From: Stenotrophomonas maltophilia
GTDB lineage: Bacteria; Pseudomonadota; Gammaproteobacteria; Xanthomonadales; Xanthomonadaceae
Direction: 5' to 3'
DNA length: 64,000 bases
Assembly: GCF_003205835.1 (NCBI RefSeq)
Contig: NZ_CP029773.1
Location: forward strand, 3,318,501-3,382,500
Made by a program: the position numbers and the translations under genes. The notes beneath the pieces are model-generated. The model saw nothing but the letters and a program-made list of their open reading frames with translations, made no database searches and had not been told where the DNA came from. Shown here piece by piece: positions 8,253-15,263 of the stretch (position 1 is the stretch's first letter; every line of letters starts with the position of its first letter).

Positions 8253-9437
8253 ATGCCCGCCTTCGATTCCATCGTCGGTCTATGCCGCTTAAGCCACACC
8301 TGCCAGATTGCGGGTGTGGACTTGGTCGTCCGAACTGAAGCATCTCCTGAAGTTTCGGCCCTGATCGAAGCCATCGAGGCGGGCGGACGACGCGTCACGA
8401 CCGTTTTTGAGGGGAAGGAGCGTCCGCAAGGGGTTGCGGGCATCGACTATGGATCTGAGATTCAACTTGTAGTGCACGGAGTATCAAAAGCTGGCGAAGT
8501 GGTCGTACAGAACACTGGCGCGCTGCTCTCGTACAACATGGGGCGATTCCAAGTCGAGGCCCCGGAAACCTTTTATTTGCTTCAGGAGGACTACGCACTT
8601 GGCGAAGGTCACGTCCCCAACCTTGTGGCGGCCTACCTGCGCTGCATTGAGTTTGCTGAAATCCTCAAGCGAGTGGCCGACGACTTCCGCGCAGGCATCG
8701 GCGGCCCAGGCACAGCCATCATTCTCACTGGCCGCAAGTTGAGCATCCCGCTCACCTACAGCCAGTGGCTCCTCGATGATGTTCCTTCGGCAGAGGACTT
8801 ATCGCAATCACGTCACGCGATTTTTGATGACCACCTCAAGATTGGTCGGCTCGACGCGTTCAAGCGTGTTCTCGTCAGGTTTTTATTCAATGTCCCCACC
8901 GAGCAGCGCTTCGAAGTTCTACTGCGATCGTGGGGCGAGATCATGCAGGCATTCCTGTCAGACTTCGACATCTATGCCTCTGGATTCAACTTCGACAAGG
9001 CAAGAGAGGAGTTTGAGCGCCGGAAGCTCGATTTCGTCGTCAAGATGAATGCTGCAAGCTCCGACGCCATGACCAAGCTCATAGCCATTCCGGTGGGGCA
9101 AGGCTTGCTTGCGAGCCAGATGAAGACGGATGCGGCTTACACCGTAGTGAACCACGCCCTTCTCACTGCGTCCTTTGTATTTCTTCTAGTTGCTGCAATG
9201 CTGGTTGCCGCTCACGTTCTGACACTTCGCCAGGTGGGCTTTGAACTGAAAGCCGAATCGGAGATGCTGCGGCAACGCGCACTGCCCACCTACAACCAGC
9301 TGCGCCCAATGATCGAGCAACTGCAAACGCGGCTTCGTTTCCATCAATGGGGAGTTCCCATCGTCATGTCGATCCTTTTGCTCGTCACCACCGGCATGAC
9401 GCTTATTGCCTACTCGGAACTGACGGCGACCACCTGA
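8253..9437 (+). CDS. unknown protein with two C-terminal membrane helices, partner of the NdpA-like protein
   Basis: A 394-residue protein of a family I do not recognise. Residues 1-300 look soluble (mixed alpha/beta, no signal peptide). Residues about 302-323 (ALLTASFVFLLVAAMLVAAH) and 367-387 (GVPIVMSILLLVTTGMTLIA) are strong transmembrane helices separated by about 43 mostly polar, helical residues. The bulk would therefore face the cytoplasm, with a C-terminal membrane hairpin. The start lies one base after the NdpA-like stop, so co-translation is likely. The design (soluble sensor plus membrane-anchored partner) is common in abortive-infection systems, but that is inference. No enzymatic motif was seen. 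Confidence 0.6.
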   Translation: MPAFDSIVGLCRLSHTCQIAGVDLVVRTEASPEVSALIEAIEAGGRRVTTVFEGKERPQGVAGIDYGSEIQLVVHGVSKAGEVVVQNTGALLSYNMGRFQVEAPETFYLLQEDYALGEGHVPNLVAAYLRCIEFAEILKRVADDFRAGIGGPGTAIILTGRKLSIPLTYSQWLLDDVPSAEDLSQSRHAIFDDHLKIGRLDAFKRVLVRFLFNVPTEQRFEVLLRSWGEIMQAFLSDFDIYASGFNFDKAREEFERRKLDFVVKMNAASSDAMTKLIAIPVGQGLLASQMKTDAAYTVVNHALLTASFVFLLVAAMLVAAHVLTLRQVGFELKAESEMLRQRALPTYNQLRPMIEQLQTRLRFHQWGVPIVMSILLLVTTGMTLIAYSELTATT

Positions 9438-9500
9438 GCCTACTGGACGCAGTAAAGGTCACTGGCCGACTCGAAAATACTGGCTCCAGCCTTGTCATGT

Positions 9501-9995
9501 TCACTGTTCACATCTAGGCGAAGCGATCCCGGCCAAGTTGCAGTAGCAGTAGACAGCTGAACTGCTTACCCCAAGGTCTCGGGCTAACCGAGCCCGGCTA
9601 ACCTCTTTCAAACGGCCCCTCACTTGGTCCACGCCCAGCCCCCGCAAGCTGCGCTGCTCCGGCCTTTTCAGGACACGCCCTAACCGAAGGGCTTGGCGGT
9701 CCAGGCCGATAGTGGCCGGCGACACGCCCAAGCGCTGGGCCACCTCGGCCGAGGTCATCCCGGCTCGGACCAGCCGCTGCACCTGCTGGCGACGCTCAGC
9801 GAGCTCGCGGGCTTGGCGGTCCCGGAACGCCTGCCGTCCGGAGCCCGCCAGGCGGTGCCGCCGGACAAAGCGGTTCACGGCTTGGTGGGTGACGCCCAGG
9901 CGTTGGGCCAAGGCGCGCTGAGTCACCCCTTCGTCCAGCAAGGATTGAACCTGGGCCGGGGAGCGGCCGCCAAGGAAGCCTTTGCGTGGAATCAT
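9501..9995 (-). CDS. triple helix-turn-helix DNA-binding protein
   Basis: A 164-residue, very Arg-rich protein with three successive helix-turn-helix units. They lie at about residues 13-45 (ALAQRLGVTHQAVNRFVRRH), 70-100 (EVAQRLGVSPATIGLDRQ) and 125-152 (RLARDLGVSSSAVYCY). The units resemble the DNA-recognition helices of resolvases and transposases, but no catalytic domain follows. It could be a regulator or a leftover of a mobile element. It stands alone, converges on the NdpA-like module, and marks the right end of the island. Confidence 0.5.
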   Translation of the reverse strand: MIPRKGFLGGRSPAQVQSLLDEGVTQRALAQRLGVTHQAVNRFVRRHRLAGSGRQAFRDRQARELAERRQQVQRLVRAGMTSAEVAQRLGVSPATIGLDRQALRLGRVLKRPEQRSLRGLGVDQVRGRLKEVSRARLARDLGVSSSAVYCYCNLAGIASPRCEQ

Positions 9996-10045
9996 GATGG
10001 AGTGGCCTGACGACGTCGCCCATCGCGCGGCGCGTTGAGACCGGC

Positions 10046-10447
10046 TCTTTTCATGTAAACAGATATAGACGACGCGCTGAGGCGCGTATCGCGTTCGCCA
10101 CGCTGGTGCGAGGGGAGCACGACGTCGGCACCGGCTATCACTGGCTCAGCCTGCACCGGCTCAGCCTGGGTGGTGCGCCCGCTGGCATCAGCCTGTGCTT
10201 CCACGGACAACAGCTCGACATGGTGACGATGGGCGTCGATCTACCCGGTGCAACACTGGAAGACGGCTGGCCAACCCAGGCAGCGATCGATGCCGAAGTC
10301 GCGTTCATGCGCCGCACCTTGGCCACGGCATTGGGGCGAAAACTGGCCGGCGGCTGCGCCCGGTTCAACTGGGGCGAAGCCTGGGCCCGTTTCGATCCGA
10401 AAGGCTTCATGGCCTGCAGCGGTATTCGCTACTCACCACGCACGTGA
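10046..10447 (+). pseudogene. 5'-truncated conserved gene at the right island border
   Basis: An open frame that runs in from about 9998 with no ATG. The first possible start is GTG 10106, inside what looks like conserved sequence (RIAFATLVRGEHDVGTGYHWLSLHRL upstream and downstream of it). The C-terminal part includes EAWARFDPKGFMACSG. I do not recognise the family. The sequence composition is chromosomal, and the missing N-terminus suggests that the island insertion or a deletion removed it. It could still be translated from the GTG as a 113-residue protein. It converges on the SDR gene 6 bases away. Confidence 0.4.
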
Positions 10448-10453
10448 CCGCGC

Positions 10454-11215
10454 TCAGGTACGGGTGATCGACACCCCACCCTCCACGCGCATCGCGCTGC
10501 CGGTAACGAAACTGCTTTCATCGCTGGCCAGGAACAACGCGGCATTGGCGATCTCTTCCGGCTCGGCGAGGCGCTTGAGTGCGTGCAGCGAGCGCACGAA
10601 GTCGCGGGCATCGCCGGTCGGTGCGGCCTGCCGGCCCATTTCGGTATCGGTGCCACCGGGCAGCAGTACGTTGCTGCGCACGCCGCGCGCACCGTATTCG
10701 GCAGCGATCACCTGACTCAGGCCGATCAGCCCGGCCTTGCTCGACGCATAGGCTGCCATGCCCGGGAATCCCACGGTGTGGCCGACGAAGGTCCCGACGA
10801 ACACCAGCGAGCCGCCGCCGCGCGCCAGCAGTGCCGGCAGCTGCGCGCGTGCCGCATGGAAGGCGGCGTCGAGATTGGTGGCCATCACCTCGCGCCAGGC
10901 ATCCACCGGAAACTCCGCCGCCGGCACGCCCGGGCCGAGCATGCCGGCATTGTTGAGCGCGATGTCCAGGCCGCCGAATGACTGCTGGGCCAGATCGACC
11001 AGCGCCTGCGCCGTGCCTGGGTCGGCCACGTCGGCGGCATGCACCACCACCTCACCGCCGGCGGCGCGGATCTGCTCGGCCAGCGCCTGCAGCGGTTCCA
11101 GCCGCCGTGCATTGAGCACCAGCTTTGCCCCTTCGGCGGCGAAGCGCAGCGCGCTGGCGCGGCCGATGCCGGCGCTGGCTCCGGTGATGAGGGCGATCTT
11201 GTTGTTCAGGCGCAT
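10454..11215 (-). CDS. SDR-family oxidoreductase
   Basis: A 253-residue classical short-chain dehydrogenase/reductase. The N-terminal cofactor motif TGASAGIG is at residues 11-18, the NAG motif is LNNAG, and the catalytic Y-x3-K is AAYASSKAG. An Arg after the second strand (NARRLE) suggests NADP(H) preference. The substrate is unknown. The start ATG 11215 was chosen by family alignment; the frame is open upstream. It is divergent from the Ada-like gene with 132 bases between starts, so the two may share a regulatory region. Confidence 0.85.
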   Translation of the reverse strand: MRLNNKIALITGASAGIGRASALRFAAEGAKLVLNARRLEPLQALAEQIRAAGGEVVVHAADVADPGTAQALVDLAQQSFGGLDIALNNAGMLGPGVPAAEFPVDAWREVMATNLDAAFHAARAQLPALLARGGGSLVFVGTFVGHTVGFPGMAAYASSKAGLIGLSQVIAAEYGARGVRSNVLLPGGTDTEMGRQAAPTGDARDFVRSLHALKRLAEPEEIANAALFLASDESSFVTGSAMRVEGGVSITRT

Positions 11216-11347
11216 GGTCGTGGTACCGGTGGTGAAGTGGCCGCCACGATGCCGTGCCTTCGCCCCGCCAACACTCCGTTTCCGGGCCTCACAGATGAGT
11301 GCAGGAAACGGAGTTTCCGCAGGACCGGCACGTGCCAGAATCCGGTC

Positions 11348-12190
11348 ATGGACAGCACCGCCTCCCCCACGATCGACGCCCGCATCGAACGGGTCTGCCG
11401 CCACCTGCAGGCCAGCCTCGACGAACCCTCGCTGCAGGAACTGGCCGATATCGCTGGCTGCAGCCCGACGCGCCTGCATCGCCTGTTCAAGCAGGCCACC
11501 GGGCTGACCCCAAAGCAGTACGCGGCCGCGCTGCGCGCTGACCGCCTGCGCACCGGGCTGGAACAACAGGAACGCATCACCGACGCCTTCCACGATGCTG
11601 GCTTCGGTTCCAGTGGACGCTTCTACGAGAACGCACCGAAGTTGCTGGGCATGACGCCCAAGCAATGGCGCGCAGGGGGGCGCGGCGAAGTCATCCACTT
11701 CGCGCTTGCCGAAAGCTCACTGGGCAGCGTGCTGGTGGCCAGCAGCGGCACCGGCGTGGTCGCGATCCTGCTCGGCGACGATCCAGAGACGCTGCTGCAG
11801 TCATTGCAGCAACGCTTCCGCCAGGCCGAACTGGTCGGCGCCGACCAGGGCTATGAGCAACTGGTGGCACAGGTGGTAGGCCTGGTCGAGGATCCTTCGC
11901 GAGGCGCCACGCTGCCGCTGGATATCCGTGGCACCGCGTTCCAGCAACGGGTGTGGCAGGCGCTGCAGCAGGTCCCACGTGGGCAGACCGCCTCGTATGC
12001 GGATATCGCCGCGCGCATCGGCGCGCCGCGCTCGAGCCGTGCCGTCGCACGCGCATGCGCAAGCAACCCGCTGGCGGTGGCCGTGCCCTGCCACCGCGTG
12101 GTACGCCGCGATGGCGATCTGTCCGGTTATGCGTGGGGCGTAGCGCGCAAGCGCGAACTGCTGCGCCGGGAAAAGGCCTCGACTGCCTGA
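11348..12190 (+). CDS. ada: AraC-domain / methylated-DNA-protein-cysteine methyltransferase (Ada-like)
   Basis: A 280-residue fusion protein. Residues about 11-108 form an AraC-type double helix-turn-helix domain (LADIAGCSPTRLHRLFKQATGLTPKQY). The C-terminal part is an O6-alkylguanine-DNA alkyltransferase with the acceptor motif PCHRVV (Cys248) and the upstream RSSRAVARA segment. The full E. coli Ada has an extra N-terminal zinc domain that takes methyl groups from phosphotriesters and turns Ada into an activator; that domain is absent here. The protein should repair O6-methylguanine and may bind DNA, but it lacks the classical methylphosphotriester switch. Start ATG 11348. Confidence 0.85.
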   Translation: MDSTASPTIDARIERVCRHLQASLDEPSLQELADIAGCSPTRLHRLFKQATGLTPKQYAAALRADRLRTGLEQQERITDAFHDAGFGSSGRFYENAPKLLGMTPKQWRAGGRGEVIHFALAESSLGSVLVASSGTGVVAILLGDDPETLLQSLQQRFRQAELVGADQGYEQLVAQVVGLVEDPSRGATLPLDIRGTAFQQRVWQALQQVPRGQTASYADIAARIGAPRSSRAVARACASNPLAVAVPCHRVVRRDGDLSGYAWGVARKRELLRREKASTA

Positions 12191-12191
12191 C

Positions 12192-12251
12192 GTAGGTGCA
12201 GACCTTGGTCGGCACGCCCAGCTTCCGGTAGGTGCCGACCTTGGTCGGCAC
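12192..12251 (+). repeat. two tandem GTAG-headed palindromes (SMAG-like)
   Basis: Two copies of a GTAG-GTGCCGACC-TT-GGTCGGCAC type unit, at 12192-12215 (one arm base changed) and 12228-12251, between the ada-like and curA-like genes, which converge here. They match the short palindromic repeats known from S. maltophilia and may act as bidirectional RNA hairpins. Confidence 0.75.
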
Positions 12252-12263
12252 ACTGCCAAGCCC

Positions 12264-13289
12264 TCAATCCAGCTTCACCACCAGCTTGCCGAAATTGTGC
12301 CCCTTCAGCAGCCCGAAGAACGCCTCCGGCGCATTCTCCAGCCCTTCCACCACATCCTCGCGGTACTGGACGCGGCCGTCGCGCAGCCACTGCGGCATCT
12401 CGCGTTCGAAGTCCGGCCACAGGTGGTTGAAGTCGTGCACGATGAAACCACGCACGGTCAGGCGCTGGCGCAGGATCTGGCTGAACAATGCCGGCAGGCG
12501 ATCAGGGCCGGGCTGCTCGACGCCGCGCTCGTTGTAGGTGGCGATGGTGCCGCAGACCGGAATGCGGGCGAAGTCATTGAGCAGCGGCAGCACGGCATCC
12601 AGCACATGGCCGCCGACATTCTCGAAGTACACATCGATGCCCGCAGGCACCGCTGCGCGCAGCTGCGCGGCGAAATCAGCGGCGCGATGATCCAGCGCCA
12701 CGTCCACCCCCAGCGTCTGCAGATAGGCGCGCTTGGCTTCGCCACCGGCGATGGCGACCACGCGCGCGCCCTGCAGCTTGGCCAGCTGCGCCACAGTCGC
12801 GCCGACCGGCCCGGTCGCGGCGGCCACCACCAGCGTCTCGCCCGGCTTCAGGCGGGCGATTTCATGCAGGCTGGAATAGGCGGTGAAACCGGGCATGCCA
12901 TACACGCCCAGCGCCGTACTCAACGGCAGGCCGGCCGGATCCAGCCGACGCCCCAGCGCCTTGGCCGGCAGTACCACATGGGTCTGCCAACCGCCCGGCG
13001 CCAGCAGCAGATCTCCCACCGCCACACCTTCGGCGTTGGATCGCAGCACTTCGGCCACGGTCTGGCCCTCCATCACCGCGCCCACCGCCACCGGCGCGGC
13101 GTACGACGGGCCCTCGTCCATGCGTCCACGCATGTAGGGGTCCAACGACAGGTAGCGGTTGCGCAGCAGCACTTCGCCATCCGCCAATGCCGGCAGCGCA
13201 GCCTGTTCCAGGCGGAAGTTGGCCGCGCTTGGCGCTCCCTGCGGACGCGACGCAAGCACGATGCGGGAGGTGGTCGAGGGATCGGACAT
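12264..13289 (-). CDS. curA: NADP-dependent MDR-family oxidoreductase (CurA / leukotriene-B4-dehydrogenase-like)
   Basis: A 341-residue medium-chain dehydrogenase/reductase of the zinc-free prostaglandin-reductase branch. YLSLDPYMRGRM near the N-terminus and the AAATGPVGATVAQLAKLQGARVVAIAG Rossmann segment are typical, as are the FENVGG and NFGKLVVKLD ends. It reduces the double bond of alpha,beta-unsaturated ketones and aldehydes with NADPH; E. coli CurA reduces curcumin. The gene stands alone and converges on the ada-like gene across two palindromes. The symbol reflects family membership only. Confidence 0.85.
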   Translation of the reverse strand: MSDPSTTSRIVLASRPQGAPSAANFRLEQAALPALADGEVLLRNRYLSLDPYMRGRMDEGPSYAAPVAVGAVMEGQTVAEVLRSNAEGVAVGDLLLAPGGWQTHVVLPAKALGRRLDPAGLPLSTALGVYGMPGFTAYSSLHEIARLKPGETLVVAAATGPVGATVAQLAKLQGARVVAIAGGEAKRAYLQTLGVDVALDHRAADFAAQLRAAVPAGIDVYFENVGGHVLDAVLPLLNDFARIPVCGTIATYNERGVEQPGPDRLPALFSQILRQRLTVRGFIVHDFNHLWPDFEREMPQWLRDGRVQYREDVVEGLENAPEAFFGLLKGHNFGKLVVKLD

Positions 13290-13554
13290 GGCCAGGTCTC
13301 TGCTGTTGCCAGCATCAGGAAAGGACTGCCGACACTACGCCGCGACGATCCCCGATGGCGGCCACGAAAACAGCGTTCCATTGCCCGGACCCGCGCGGGT
13401 CCGGCGCAGCCCCTGCCCTTGCAGCATTCGCGCTCGCGGCGACCCGCTGATTTCCACGGCAGACGATGATCGATTGGCCACGCCCGCCCCACAACGGAGG
13501 ATCAAGCACTTGCGAGCGCGCAGACGGCAATGTGAAGAAATCTTGGCGAAACGC
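13290..13554. other. intergenic region between curA-like gene and tRNA-Phe
   Basis: No gene recognised. It should hold the curA-like promoter on the minus strand and the tRNA promoter on the plus strand. Confidence 0.5.
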
Positions 13555-13583
13555 TTGCCGAAGACTGCCGACCTCCGTAATAT
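13555..13583 (+). promoter_or_regulatory. sigma70-type promoter for tRNA-Phe
   Basis: TTGCCG at 13555-13560 and TAATAT at 13578-13583 with a 17-base spacer, about 40 bases upstream of the first tRNA-Phe. Confidence 0.65.
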
Positions 13584-13622
13584 ACGCCTCCTTGGCAGCG
13601 ACCTCGCTGCTACGAAACATGT

Positions 13623-13698
13623 GGCCGAGTAGCTCAGTTGGTAGAGCAGGGGATTGAAAATCCCCGTGTCGGCGGTTCGATTCCGTCTTCGGCCACCA
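13623..13698 (+). tRNA. tRNA-Phe (GAA), copy 1
   Basis: A 76-nt cloverleaf with encoded CCA; anticodon loop TTGAAAA gives GAA. Identical in sequence to copy 2. Confidence 0.97.
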
Positions 13699-13704
13699 CT
13701 TTCG

Positions 13705-13734
13705 AAGGCCTGCAGAAATGCGGGTCTTTTTTTT
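13705..13734 (+). terminator. terminator after tRNA-Phe copy 1
   Basis: A hairpin around GAAA followed by eight T. The arms carry mismatches relative to the terminator after copy 2, so it may be leaky. Confidence 0.6.
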
Positions 13735-13771
13735 CCGGAAACCGGGTTTGATCACGGTTGCCACACAATTT

Positions 13772-13847
13772 GGCCGAGTAGCTCAGTTGGTAGAGCAGGG
13801 GATTGAAAATCCCCGTGTCGGCGGTTCGATTCCGTCTTCGGCCACCA
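13772..13847 (+). tRNA. tRNA-Phe (GAA), copy 2
   Basis: Same 76 bases as copy 1, 149 bases downstream. The flanks after both copies are also related (hairpin with GAAA loop plus T-run), so the unit arose by tandem duplication. Confidence 0.97.
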
Positions 13848-13854
13848 TCTTCAG

Positions 13855-13882
13855 AGACCTGCAGAAATGCAGGTCTTTTTTT
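13855..13882 (+). terminator. terminator after tRNA-Phe copy 2
   Basis: Perfect arms AGACCTGCA/TGCAGGTCT around GAAA, followed by seven T. Confidence 0.85.
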
Positions 13883-14007
13883 GTTCGCGATACCCCCTCA
13901 ACGCCTGACCTTCTTCCATGACAGGCGGCTACCTGTCGATTGACGAAACATTTACACCGGCCCGTGCCGTGGCACCTACGCTCCAGACTCCTGCCTGGAG
14001 CCTGCCG

Positions 14008-14559
14008 ATGCCTCTGCGCCCCGCCCTGCTCGCCTGCCTGCTGCTGGCCGTCTTTCCGGTGATCGCCGCCGAACCGGTGCGTGCAGTCGACACGCTGGAC
14101 ATCGACCGCTATGCAGGCCAGTGGCACGAGATCGCGCACCTGCCGGTGTCGTTCCAGAAGCAGTGTGTCGGCGAGATCACCGCCAACTACGGGCTGCGCC
14201 GCGATGGCCGCATCAGTGTCACCAATGCCTGCCGCAATGGCGAGGGCGAACGCGTGGTTGCTGAAGGCGTGGCGCGCCCGGTTGCCGGCCATCCCGGCCA
14301 GTTGCAGGTGCGCTTCGTGCCGGACTGGCTGAGCTGGGTGCCACTGGTCTGGGCCGACTACTGGGTGCTGGCACTGGACCCGGACTACCAATGGGCGCTG
14401 GTCGGTGAACCGGACCGCAAGTACCTGTGGATTCTCTCGCGCCTGCCGGAAATGGATCGCGCCCGGTTCGAACAGCTGAAAGAAAAAGCCGAAGCCATGG
14501 GCTACGACCTCGGACCACTGCGCCTGATGGCTCCGTTGCGCGATACGGCCACCGATTGA
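14008..14559 (+). CDS. blc: lipocalin family protein (Blc-like)
   Basis: A 183-residue secreted lipocalin. A signal peptide (MPLRPALLACLLLAVFPVIAA) covers about the first 21 residues and has no lipobox Cys, so the protein is probably periplasmic rather than lipid-anchored like E. coli Blc. YAGQWHEIAHLP is the first lipocalin motif (G-x-W), and DYWVLALDPDYQWALVGEPDRKYLWILSR is the C-terminal strand pair of the Blc group. It likely binds fatty acids or lysophospholipids under envelope stress. The start ATG 14008 is preferred over upstream in-frame codons because it gives the signal peptide. Confidence 0.85.
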   Translation: MPLRPALLACLLLAVFPVIAAEPVRAVDTLDIDRYAGQWHEIAHLPVSFQKQCVGEITANYGLRRDGRISVTNACRNGEGERVVAEGVARPVAGHPGQLQVRFVPDWLSWVPLVWADYWVLALDPDYQWALVGEPDRKYLWILSRLPEMDRARFEQLKEKAEAMGYDLGPLRLMAPLRDTATD

Positions 14560-14722
14560 ACCGCGCCGCAATCCGGCGCACCACGCGCGCTCGATCCGGC
14601 GCCGCGCACGCCCGTCCGCCATCTTCACGCGCTACCCTCTGCGACGGGTCGCCACAGGCGCCCCAAACAACCATACGCCGTAGTATGCTTATCCAACGCA
14701 CCCCTCCAGAGGACCTGCGCCC

Positions 14723-15199
14723 ATGCTCCACCGCTTCCGTATCGCCTTGATCGTCCTGTGCACCCTCGCCCTTGTTGCCTGCAACAACGGCATCGTCAAG
14801 CGTGTTTCGGAACCGGCGGCCAGCCTGCAGCAGCTGACCGTGCGCGCCGACGGCAACTGGACCGTGGCCCTGCGCCTGCAGAACTACAGTTCCATGCCGA
14901 TGACCTTCGATGATGTCGCACTGGCGCTGACTGTCGGCGACAGCGACGCCGGCACCCTGATGGCCAAGCCCGGCATCTCCATCGGCGGCACCTCCGCCGA
15001 CGTCATCAATGTCGACCTCGTGCCCAGCTCGGCCGCACGCCTGGTGGTGGCCGACGCGCTGGCCGGCAACCGCACCCTGGCCTATGGCCTGAAGGGAACG
15101 GTGGCGGCCACGCCGCAGGAAAAGAAGCAGCGCAGCTTCGACATCAGCAGCCGCAGCACCCTCAACCAGGCCCCCGGCCTGCCCGGCGTACTGCGCTGA
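14723..15199 (+). CDS. lipoprotein with LEA type 2-like domain
   Basis: A 158-residue protein with a lipoprotein signal (LCTLALVAC, lipidated Cys near residue 20). The mature part has the pattern of a WHy/LEA14 beta-sandwich: LTVRADGNWTVALRLQNYSSMPMTFDDVALALTVG. Such domains are linked to desiccation or stress protection and to envelope lipoproteins; no specific role is established. It lies 65 bases upstream of the acyl-CoA dehydrogenase gene on the same strand. Confidence 0.7.
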   Translation: MLHRFRIALIVLCTLALVACNNGIVKRVSEPAASLQQLTVRADGNWTVALRLQNYSSMPMTFDDVALALTVGDSDAGTLMAKPGISIGGTSADVINVDLVPSSAARLVVADALAGNRTLAYGLKGTVAATPQEKKQRSFDISSRSTLNQAPGLPGVLR

Positions 15200-15263
15200 A
15201 CCCGCCTTTCGTCGCGGCGCCCCGCGCCGCTCTCCCCTGCCCTGATCAAATCGAGACGTACCG

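Noticed and set aside
2407..10050. CRISPR array in the island
   Set aside because: No regularly spaced repeats were found; the only direct repeats are the 12-base pair near 5580.
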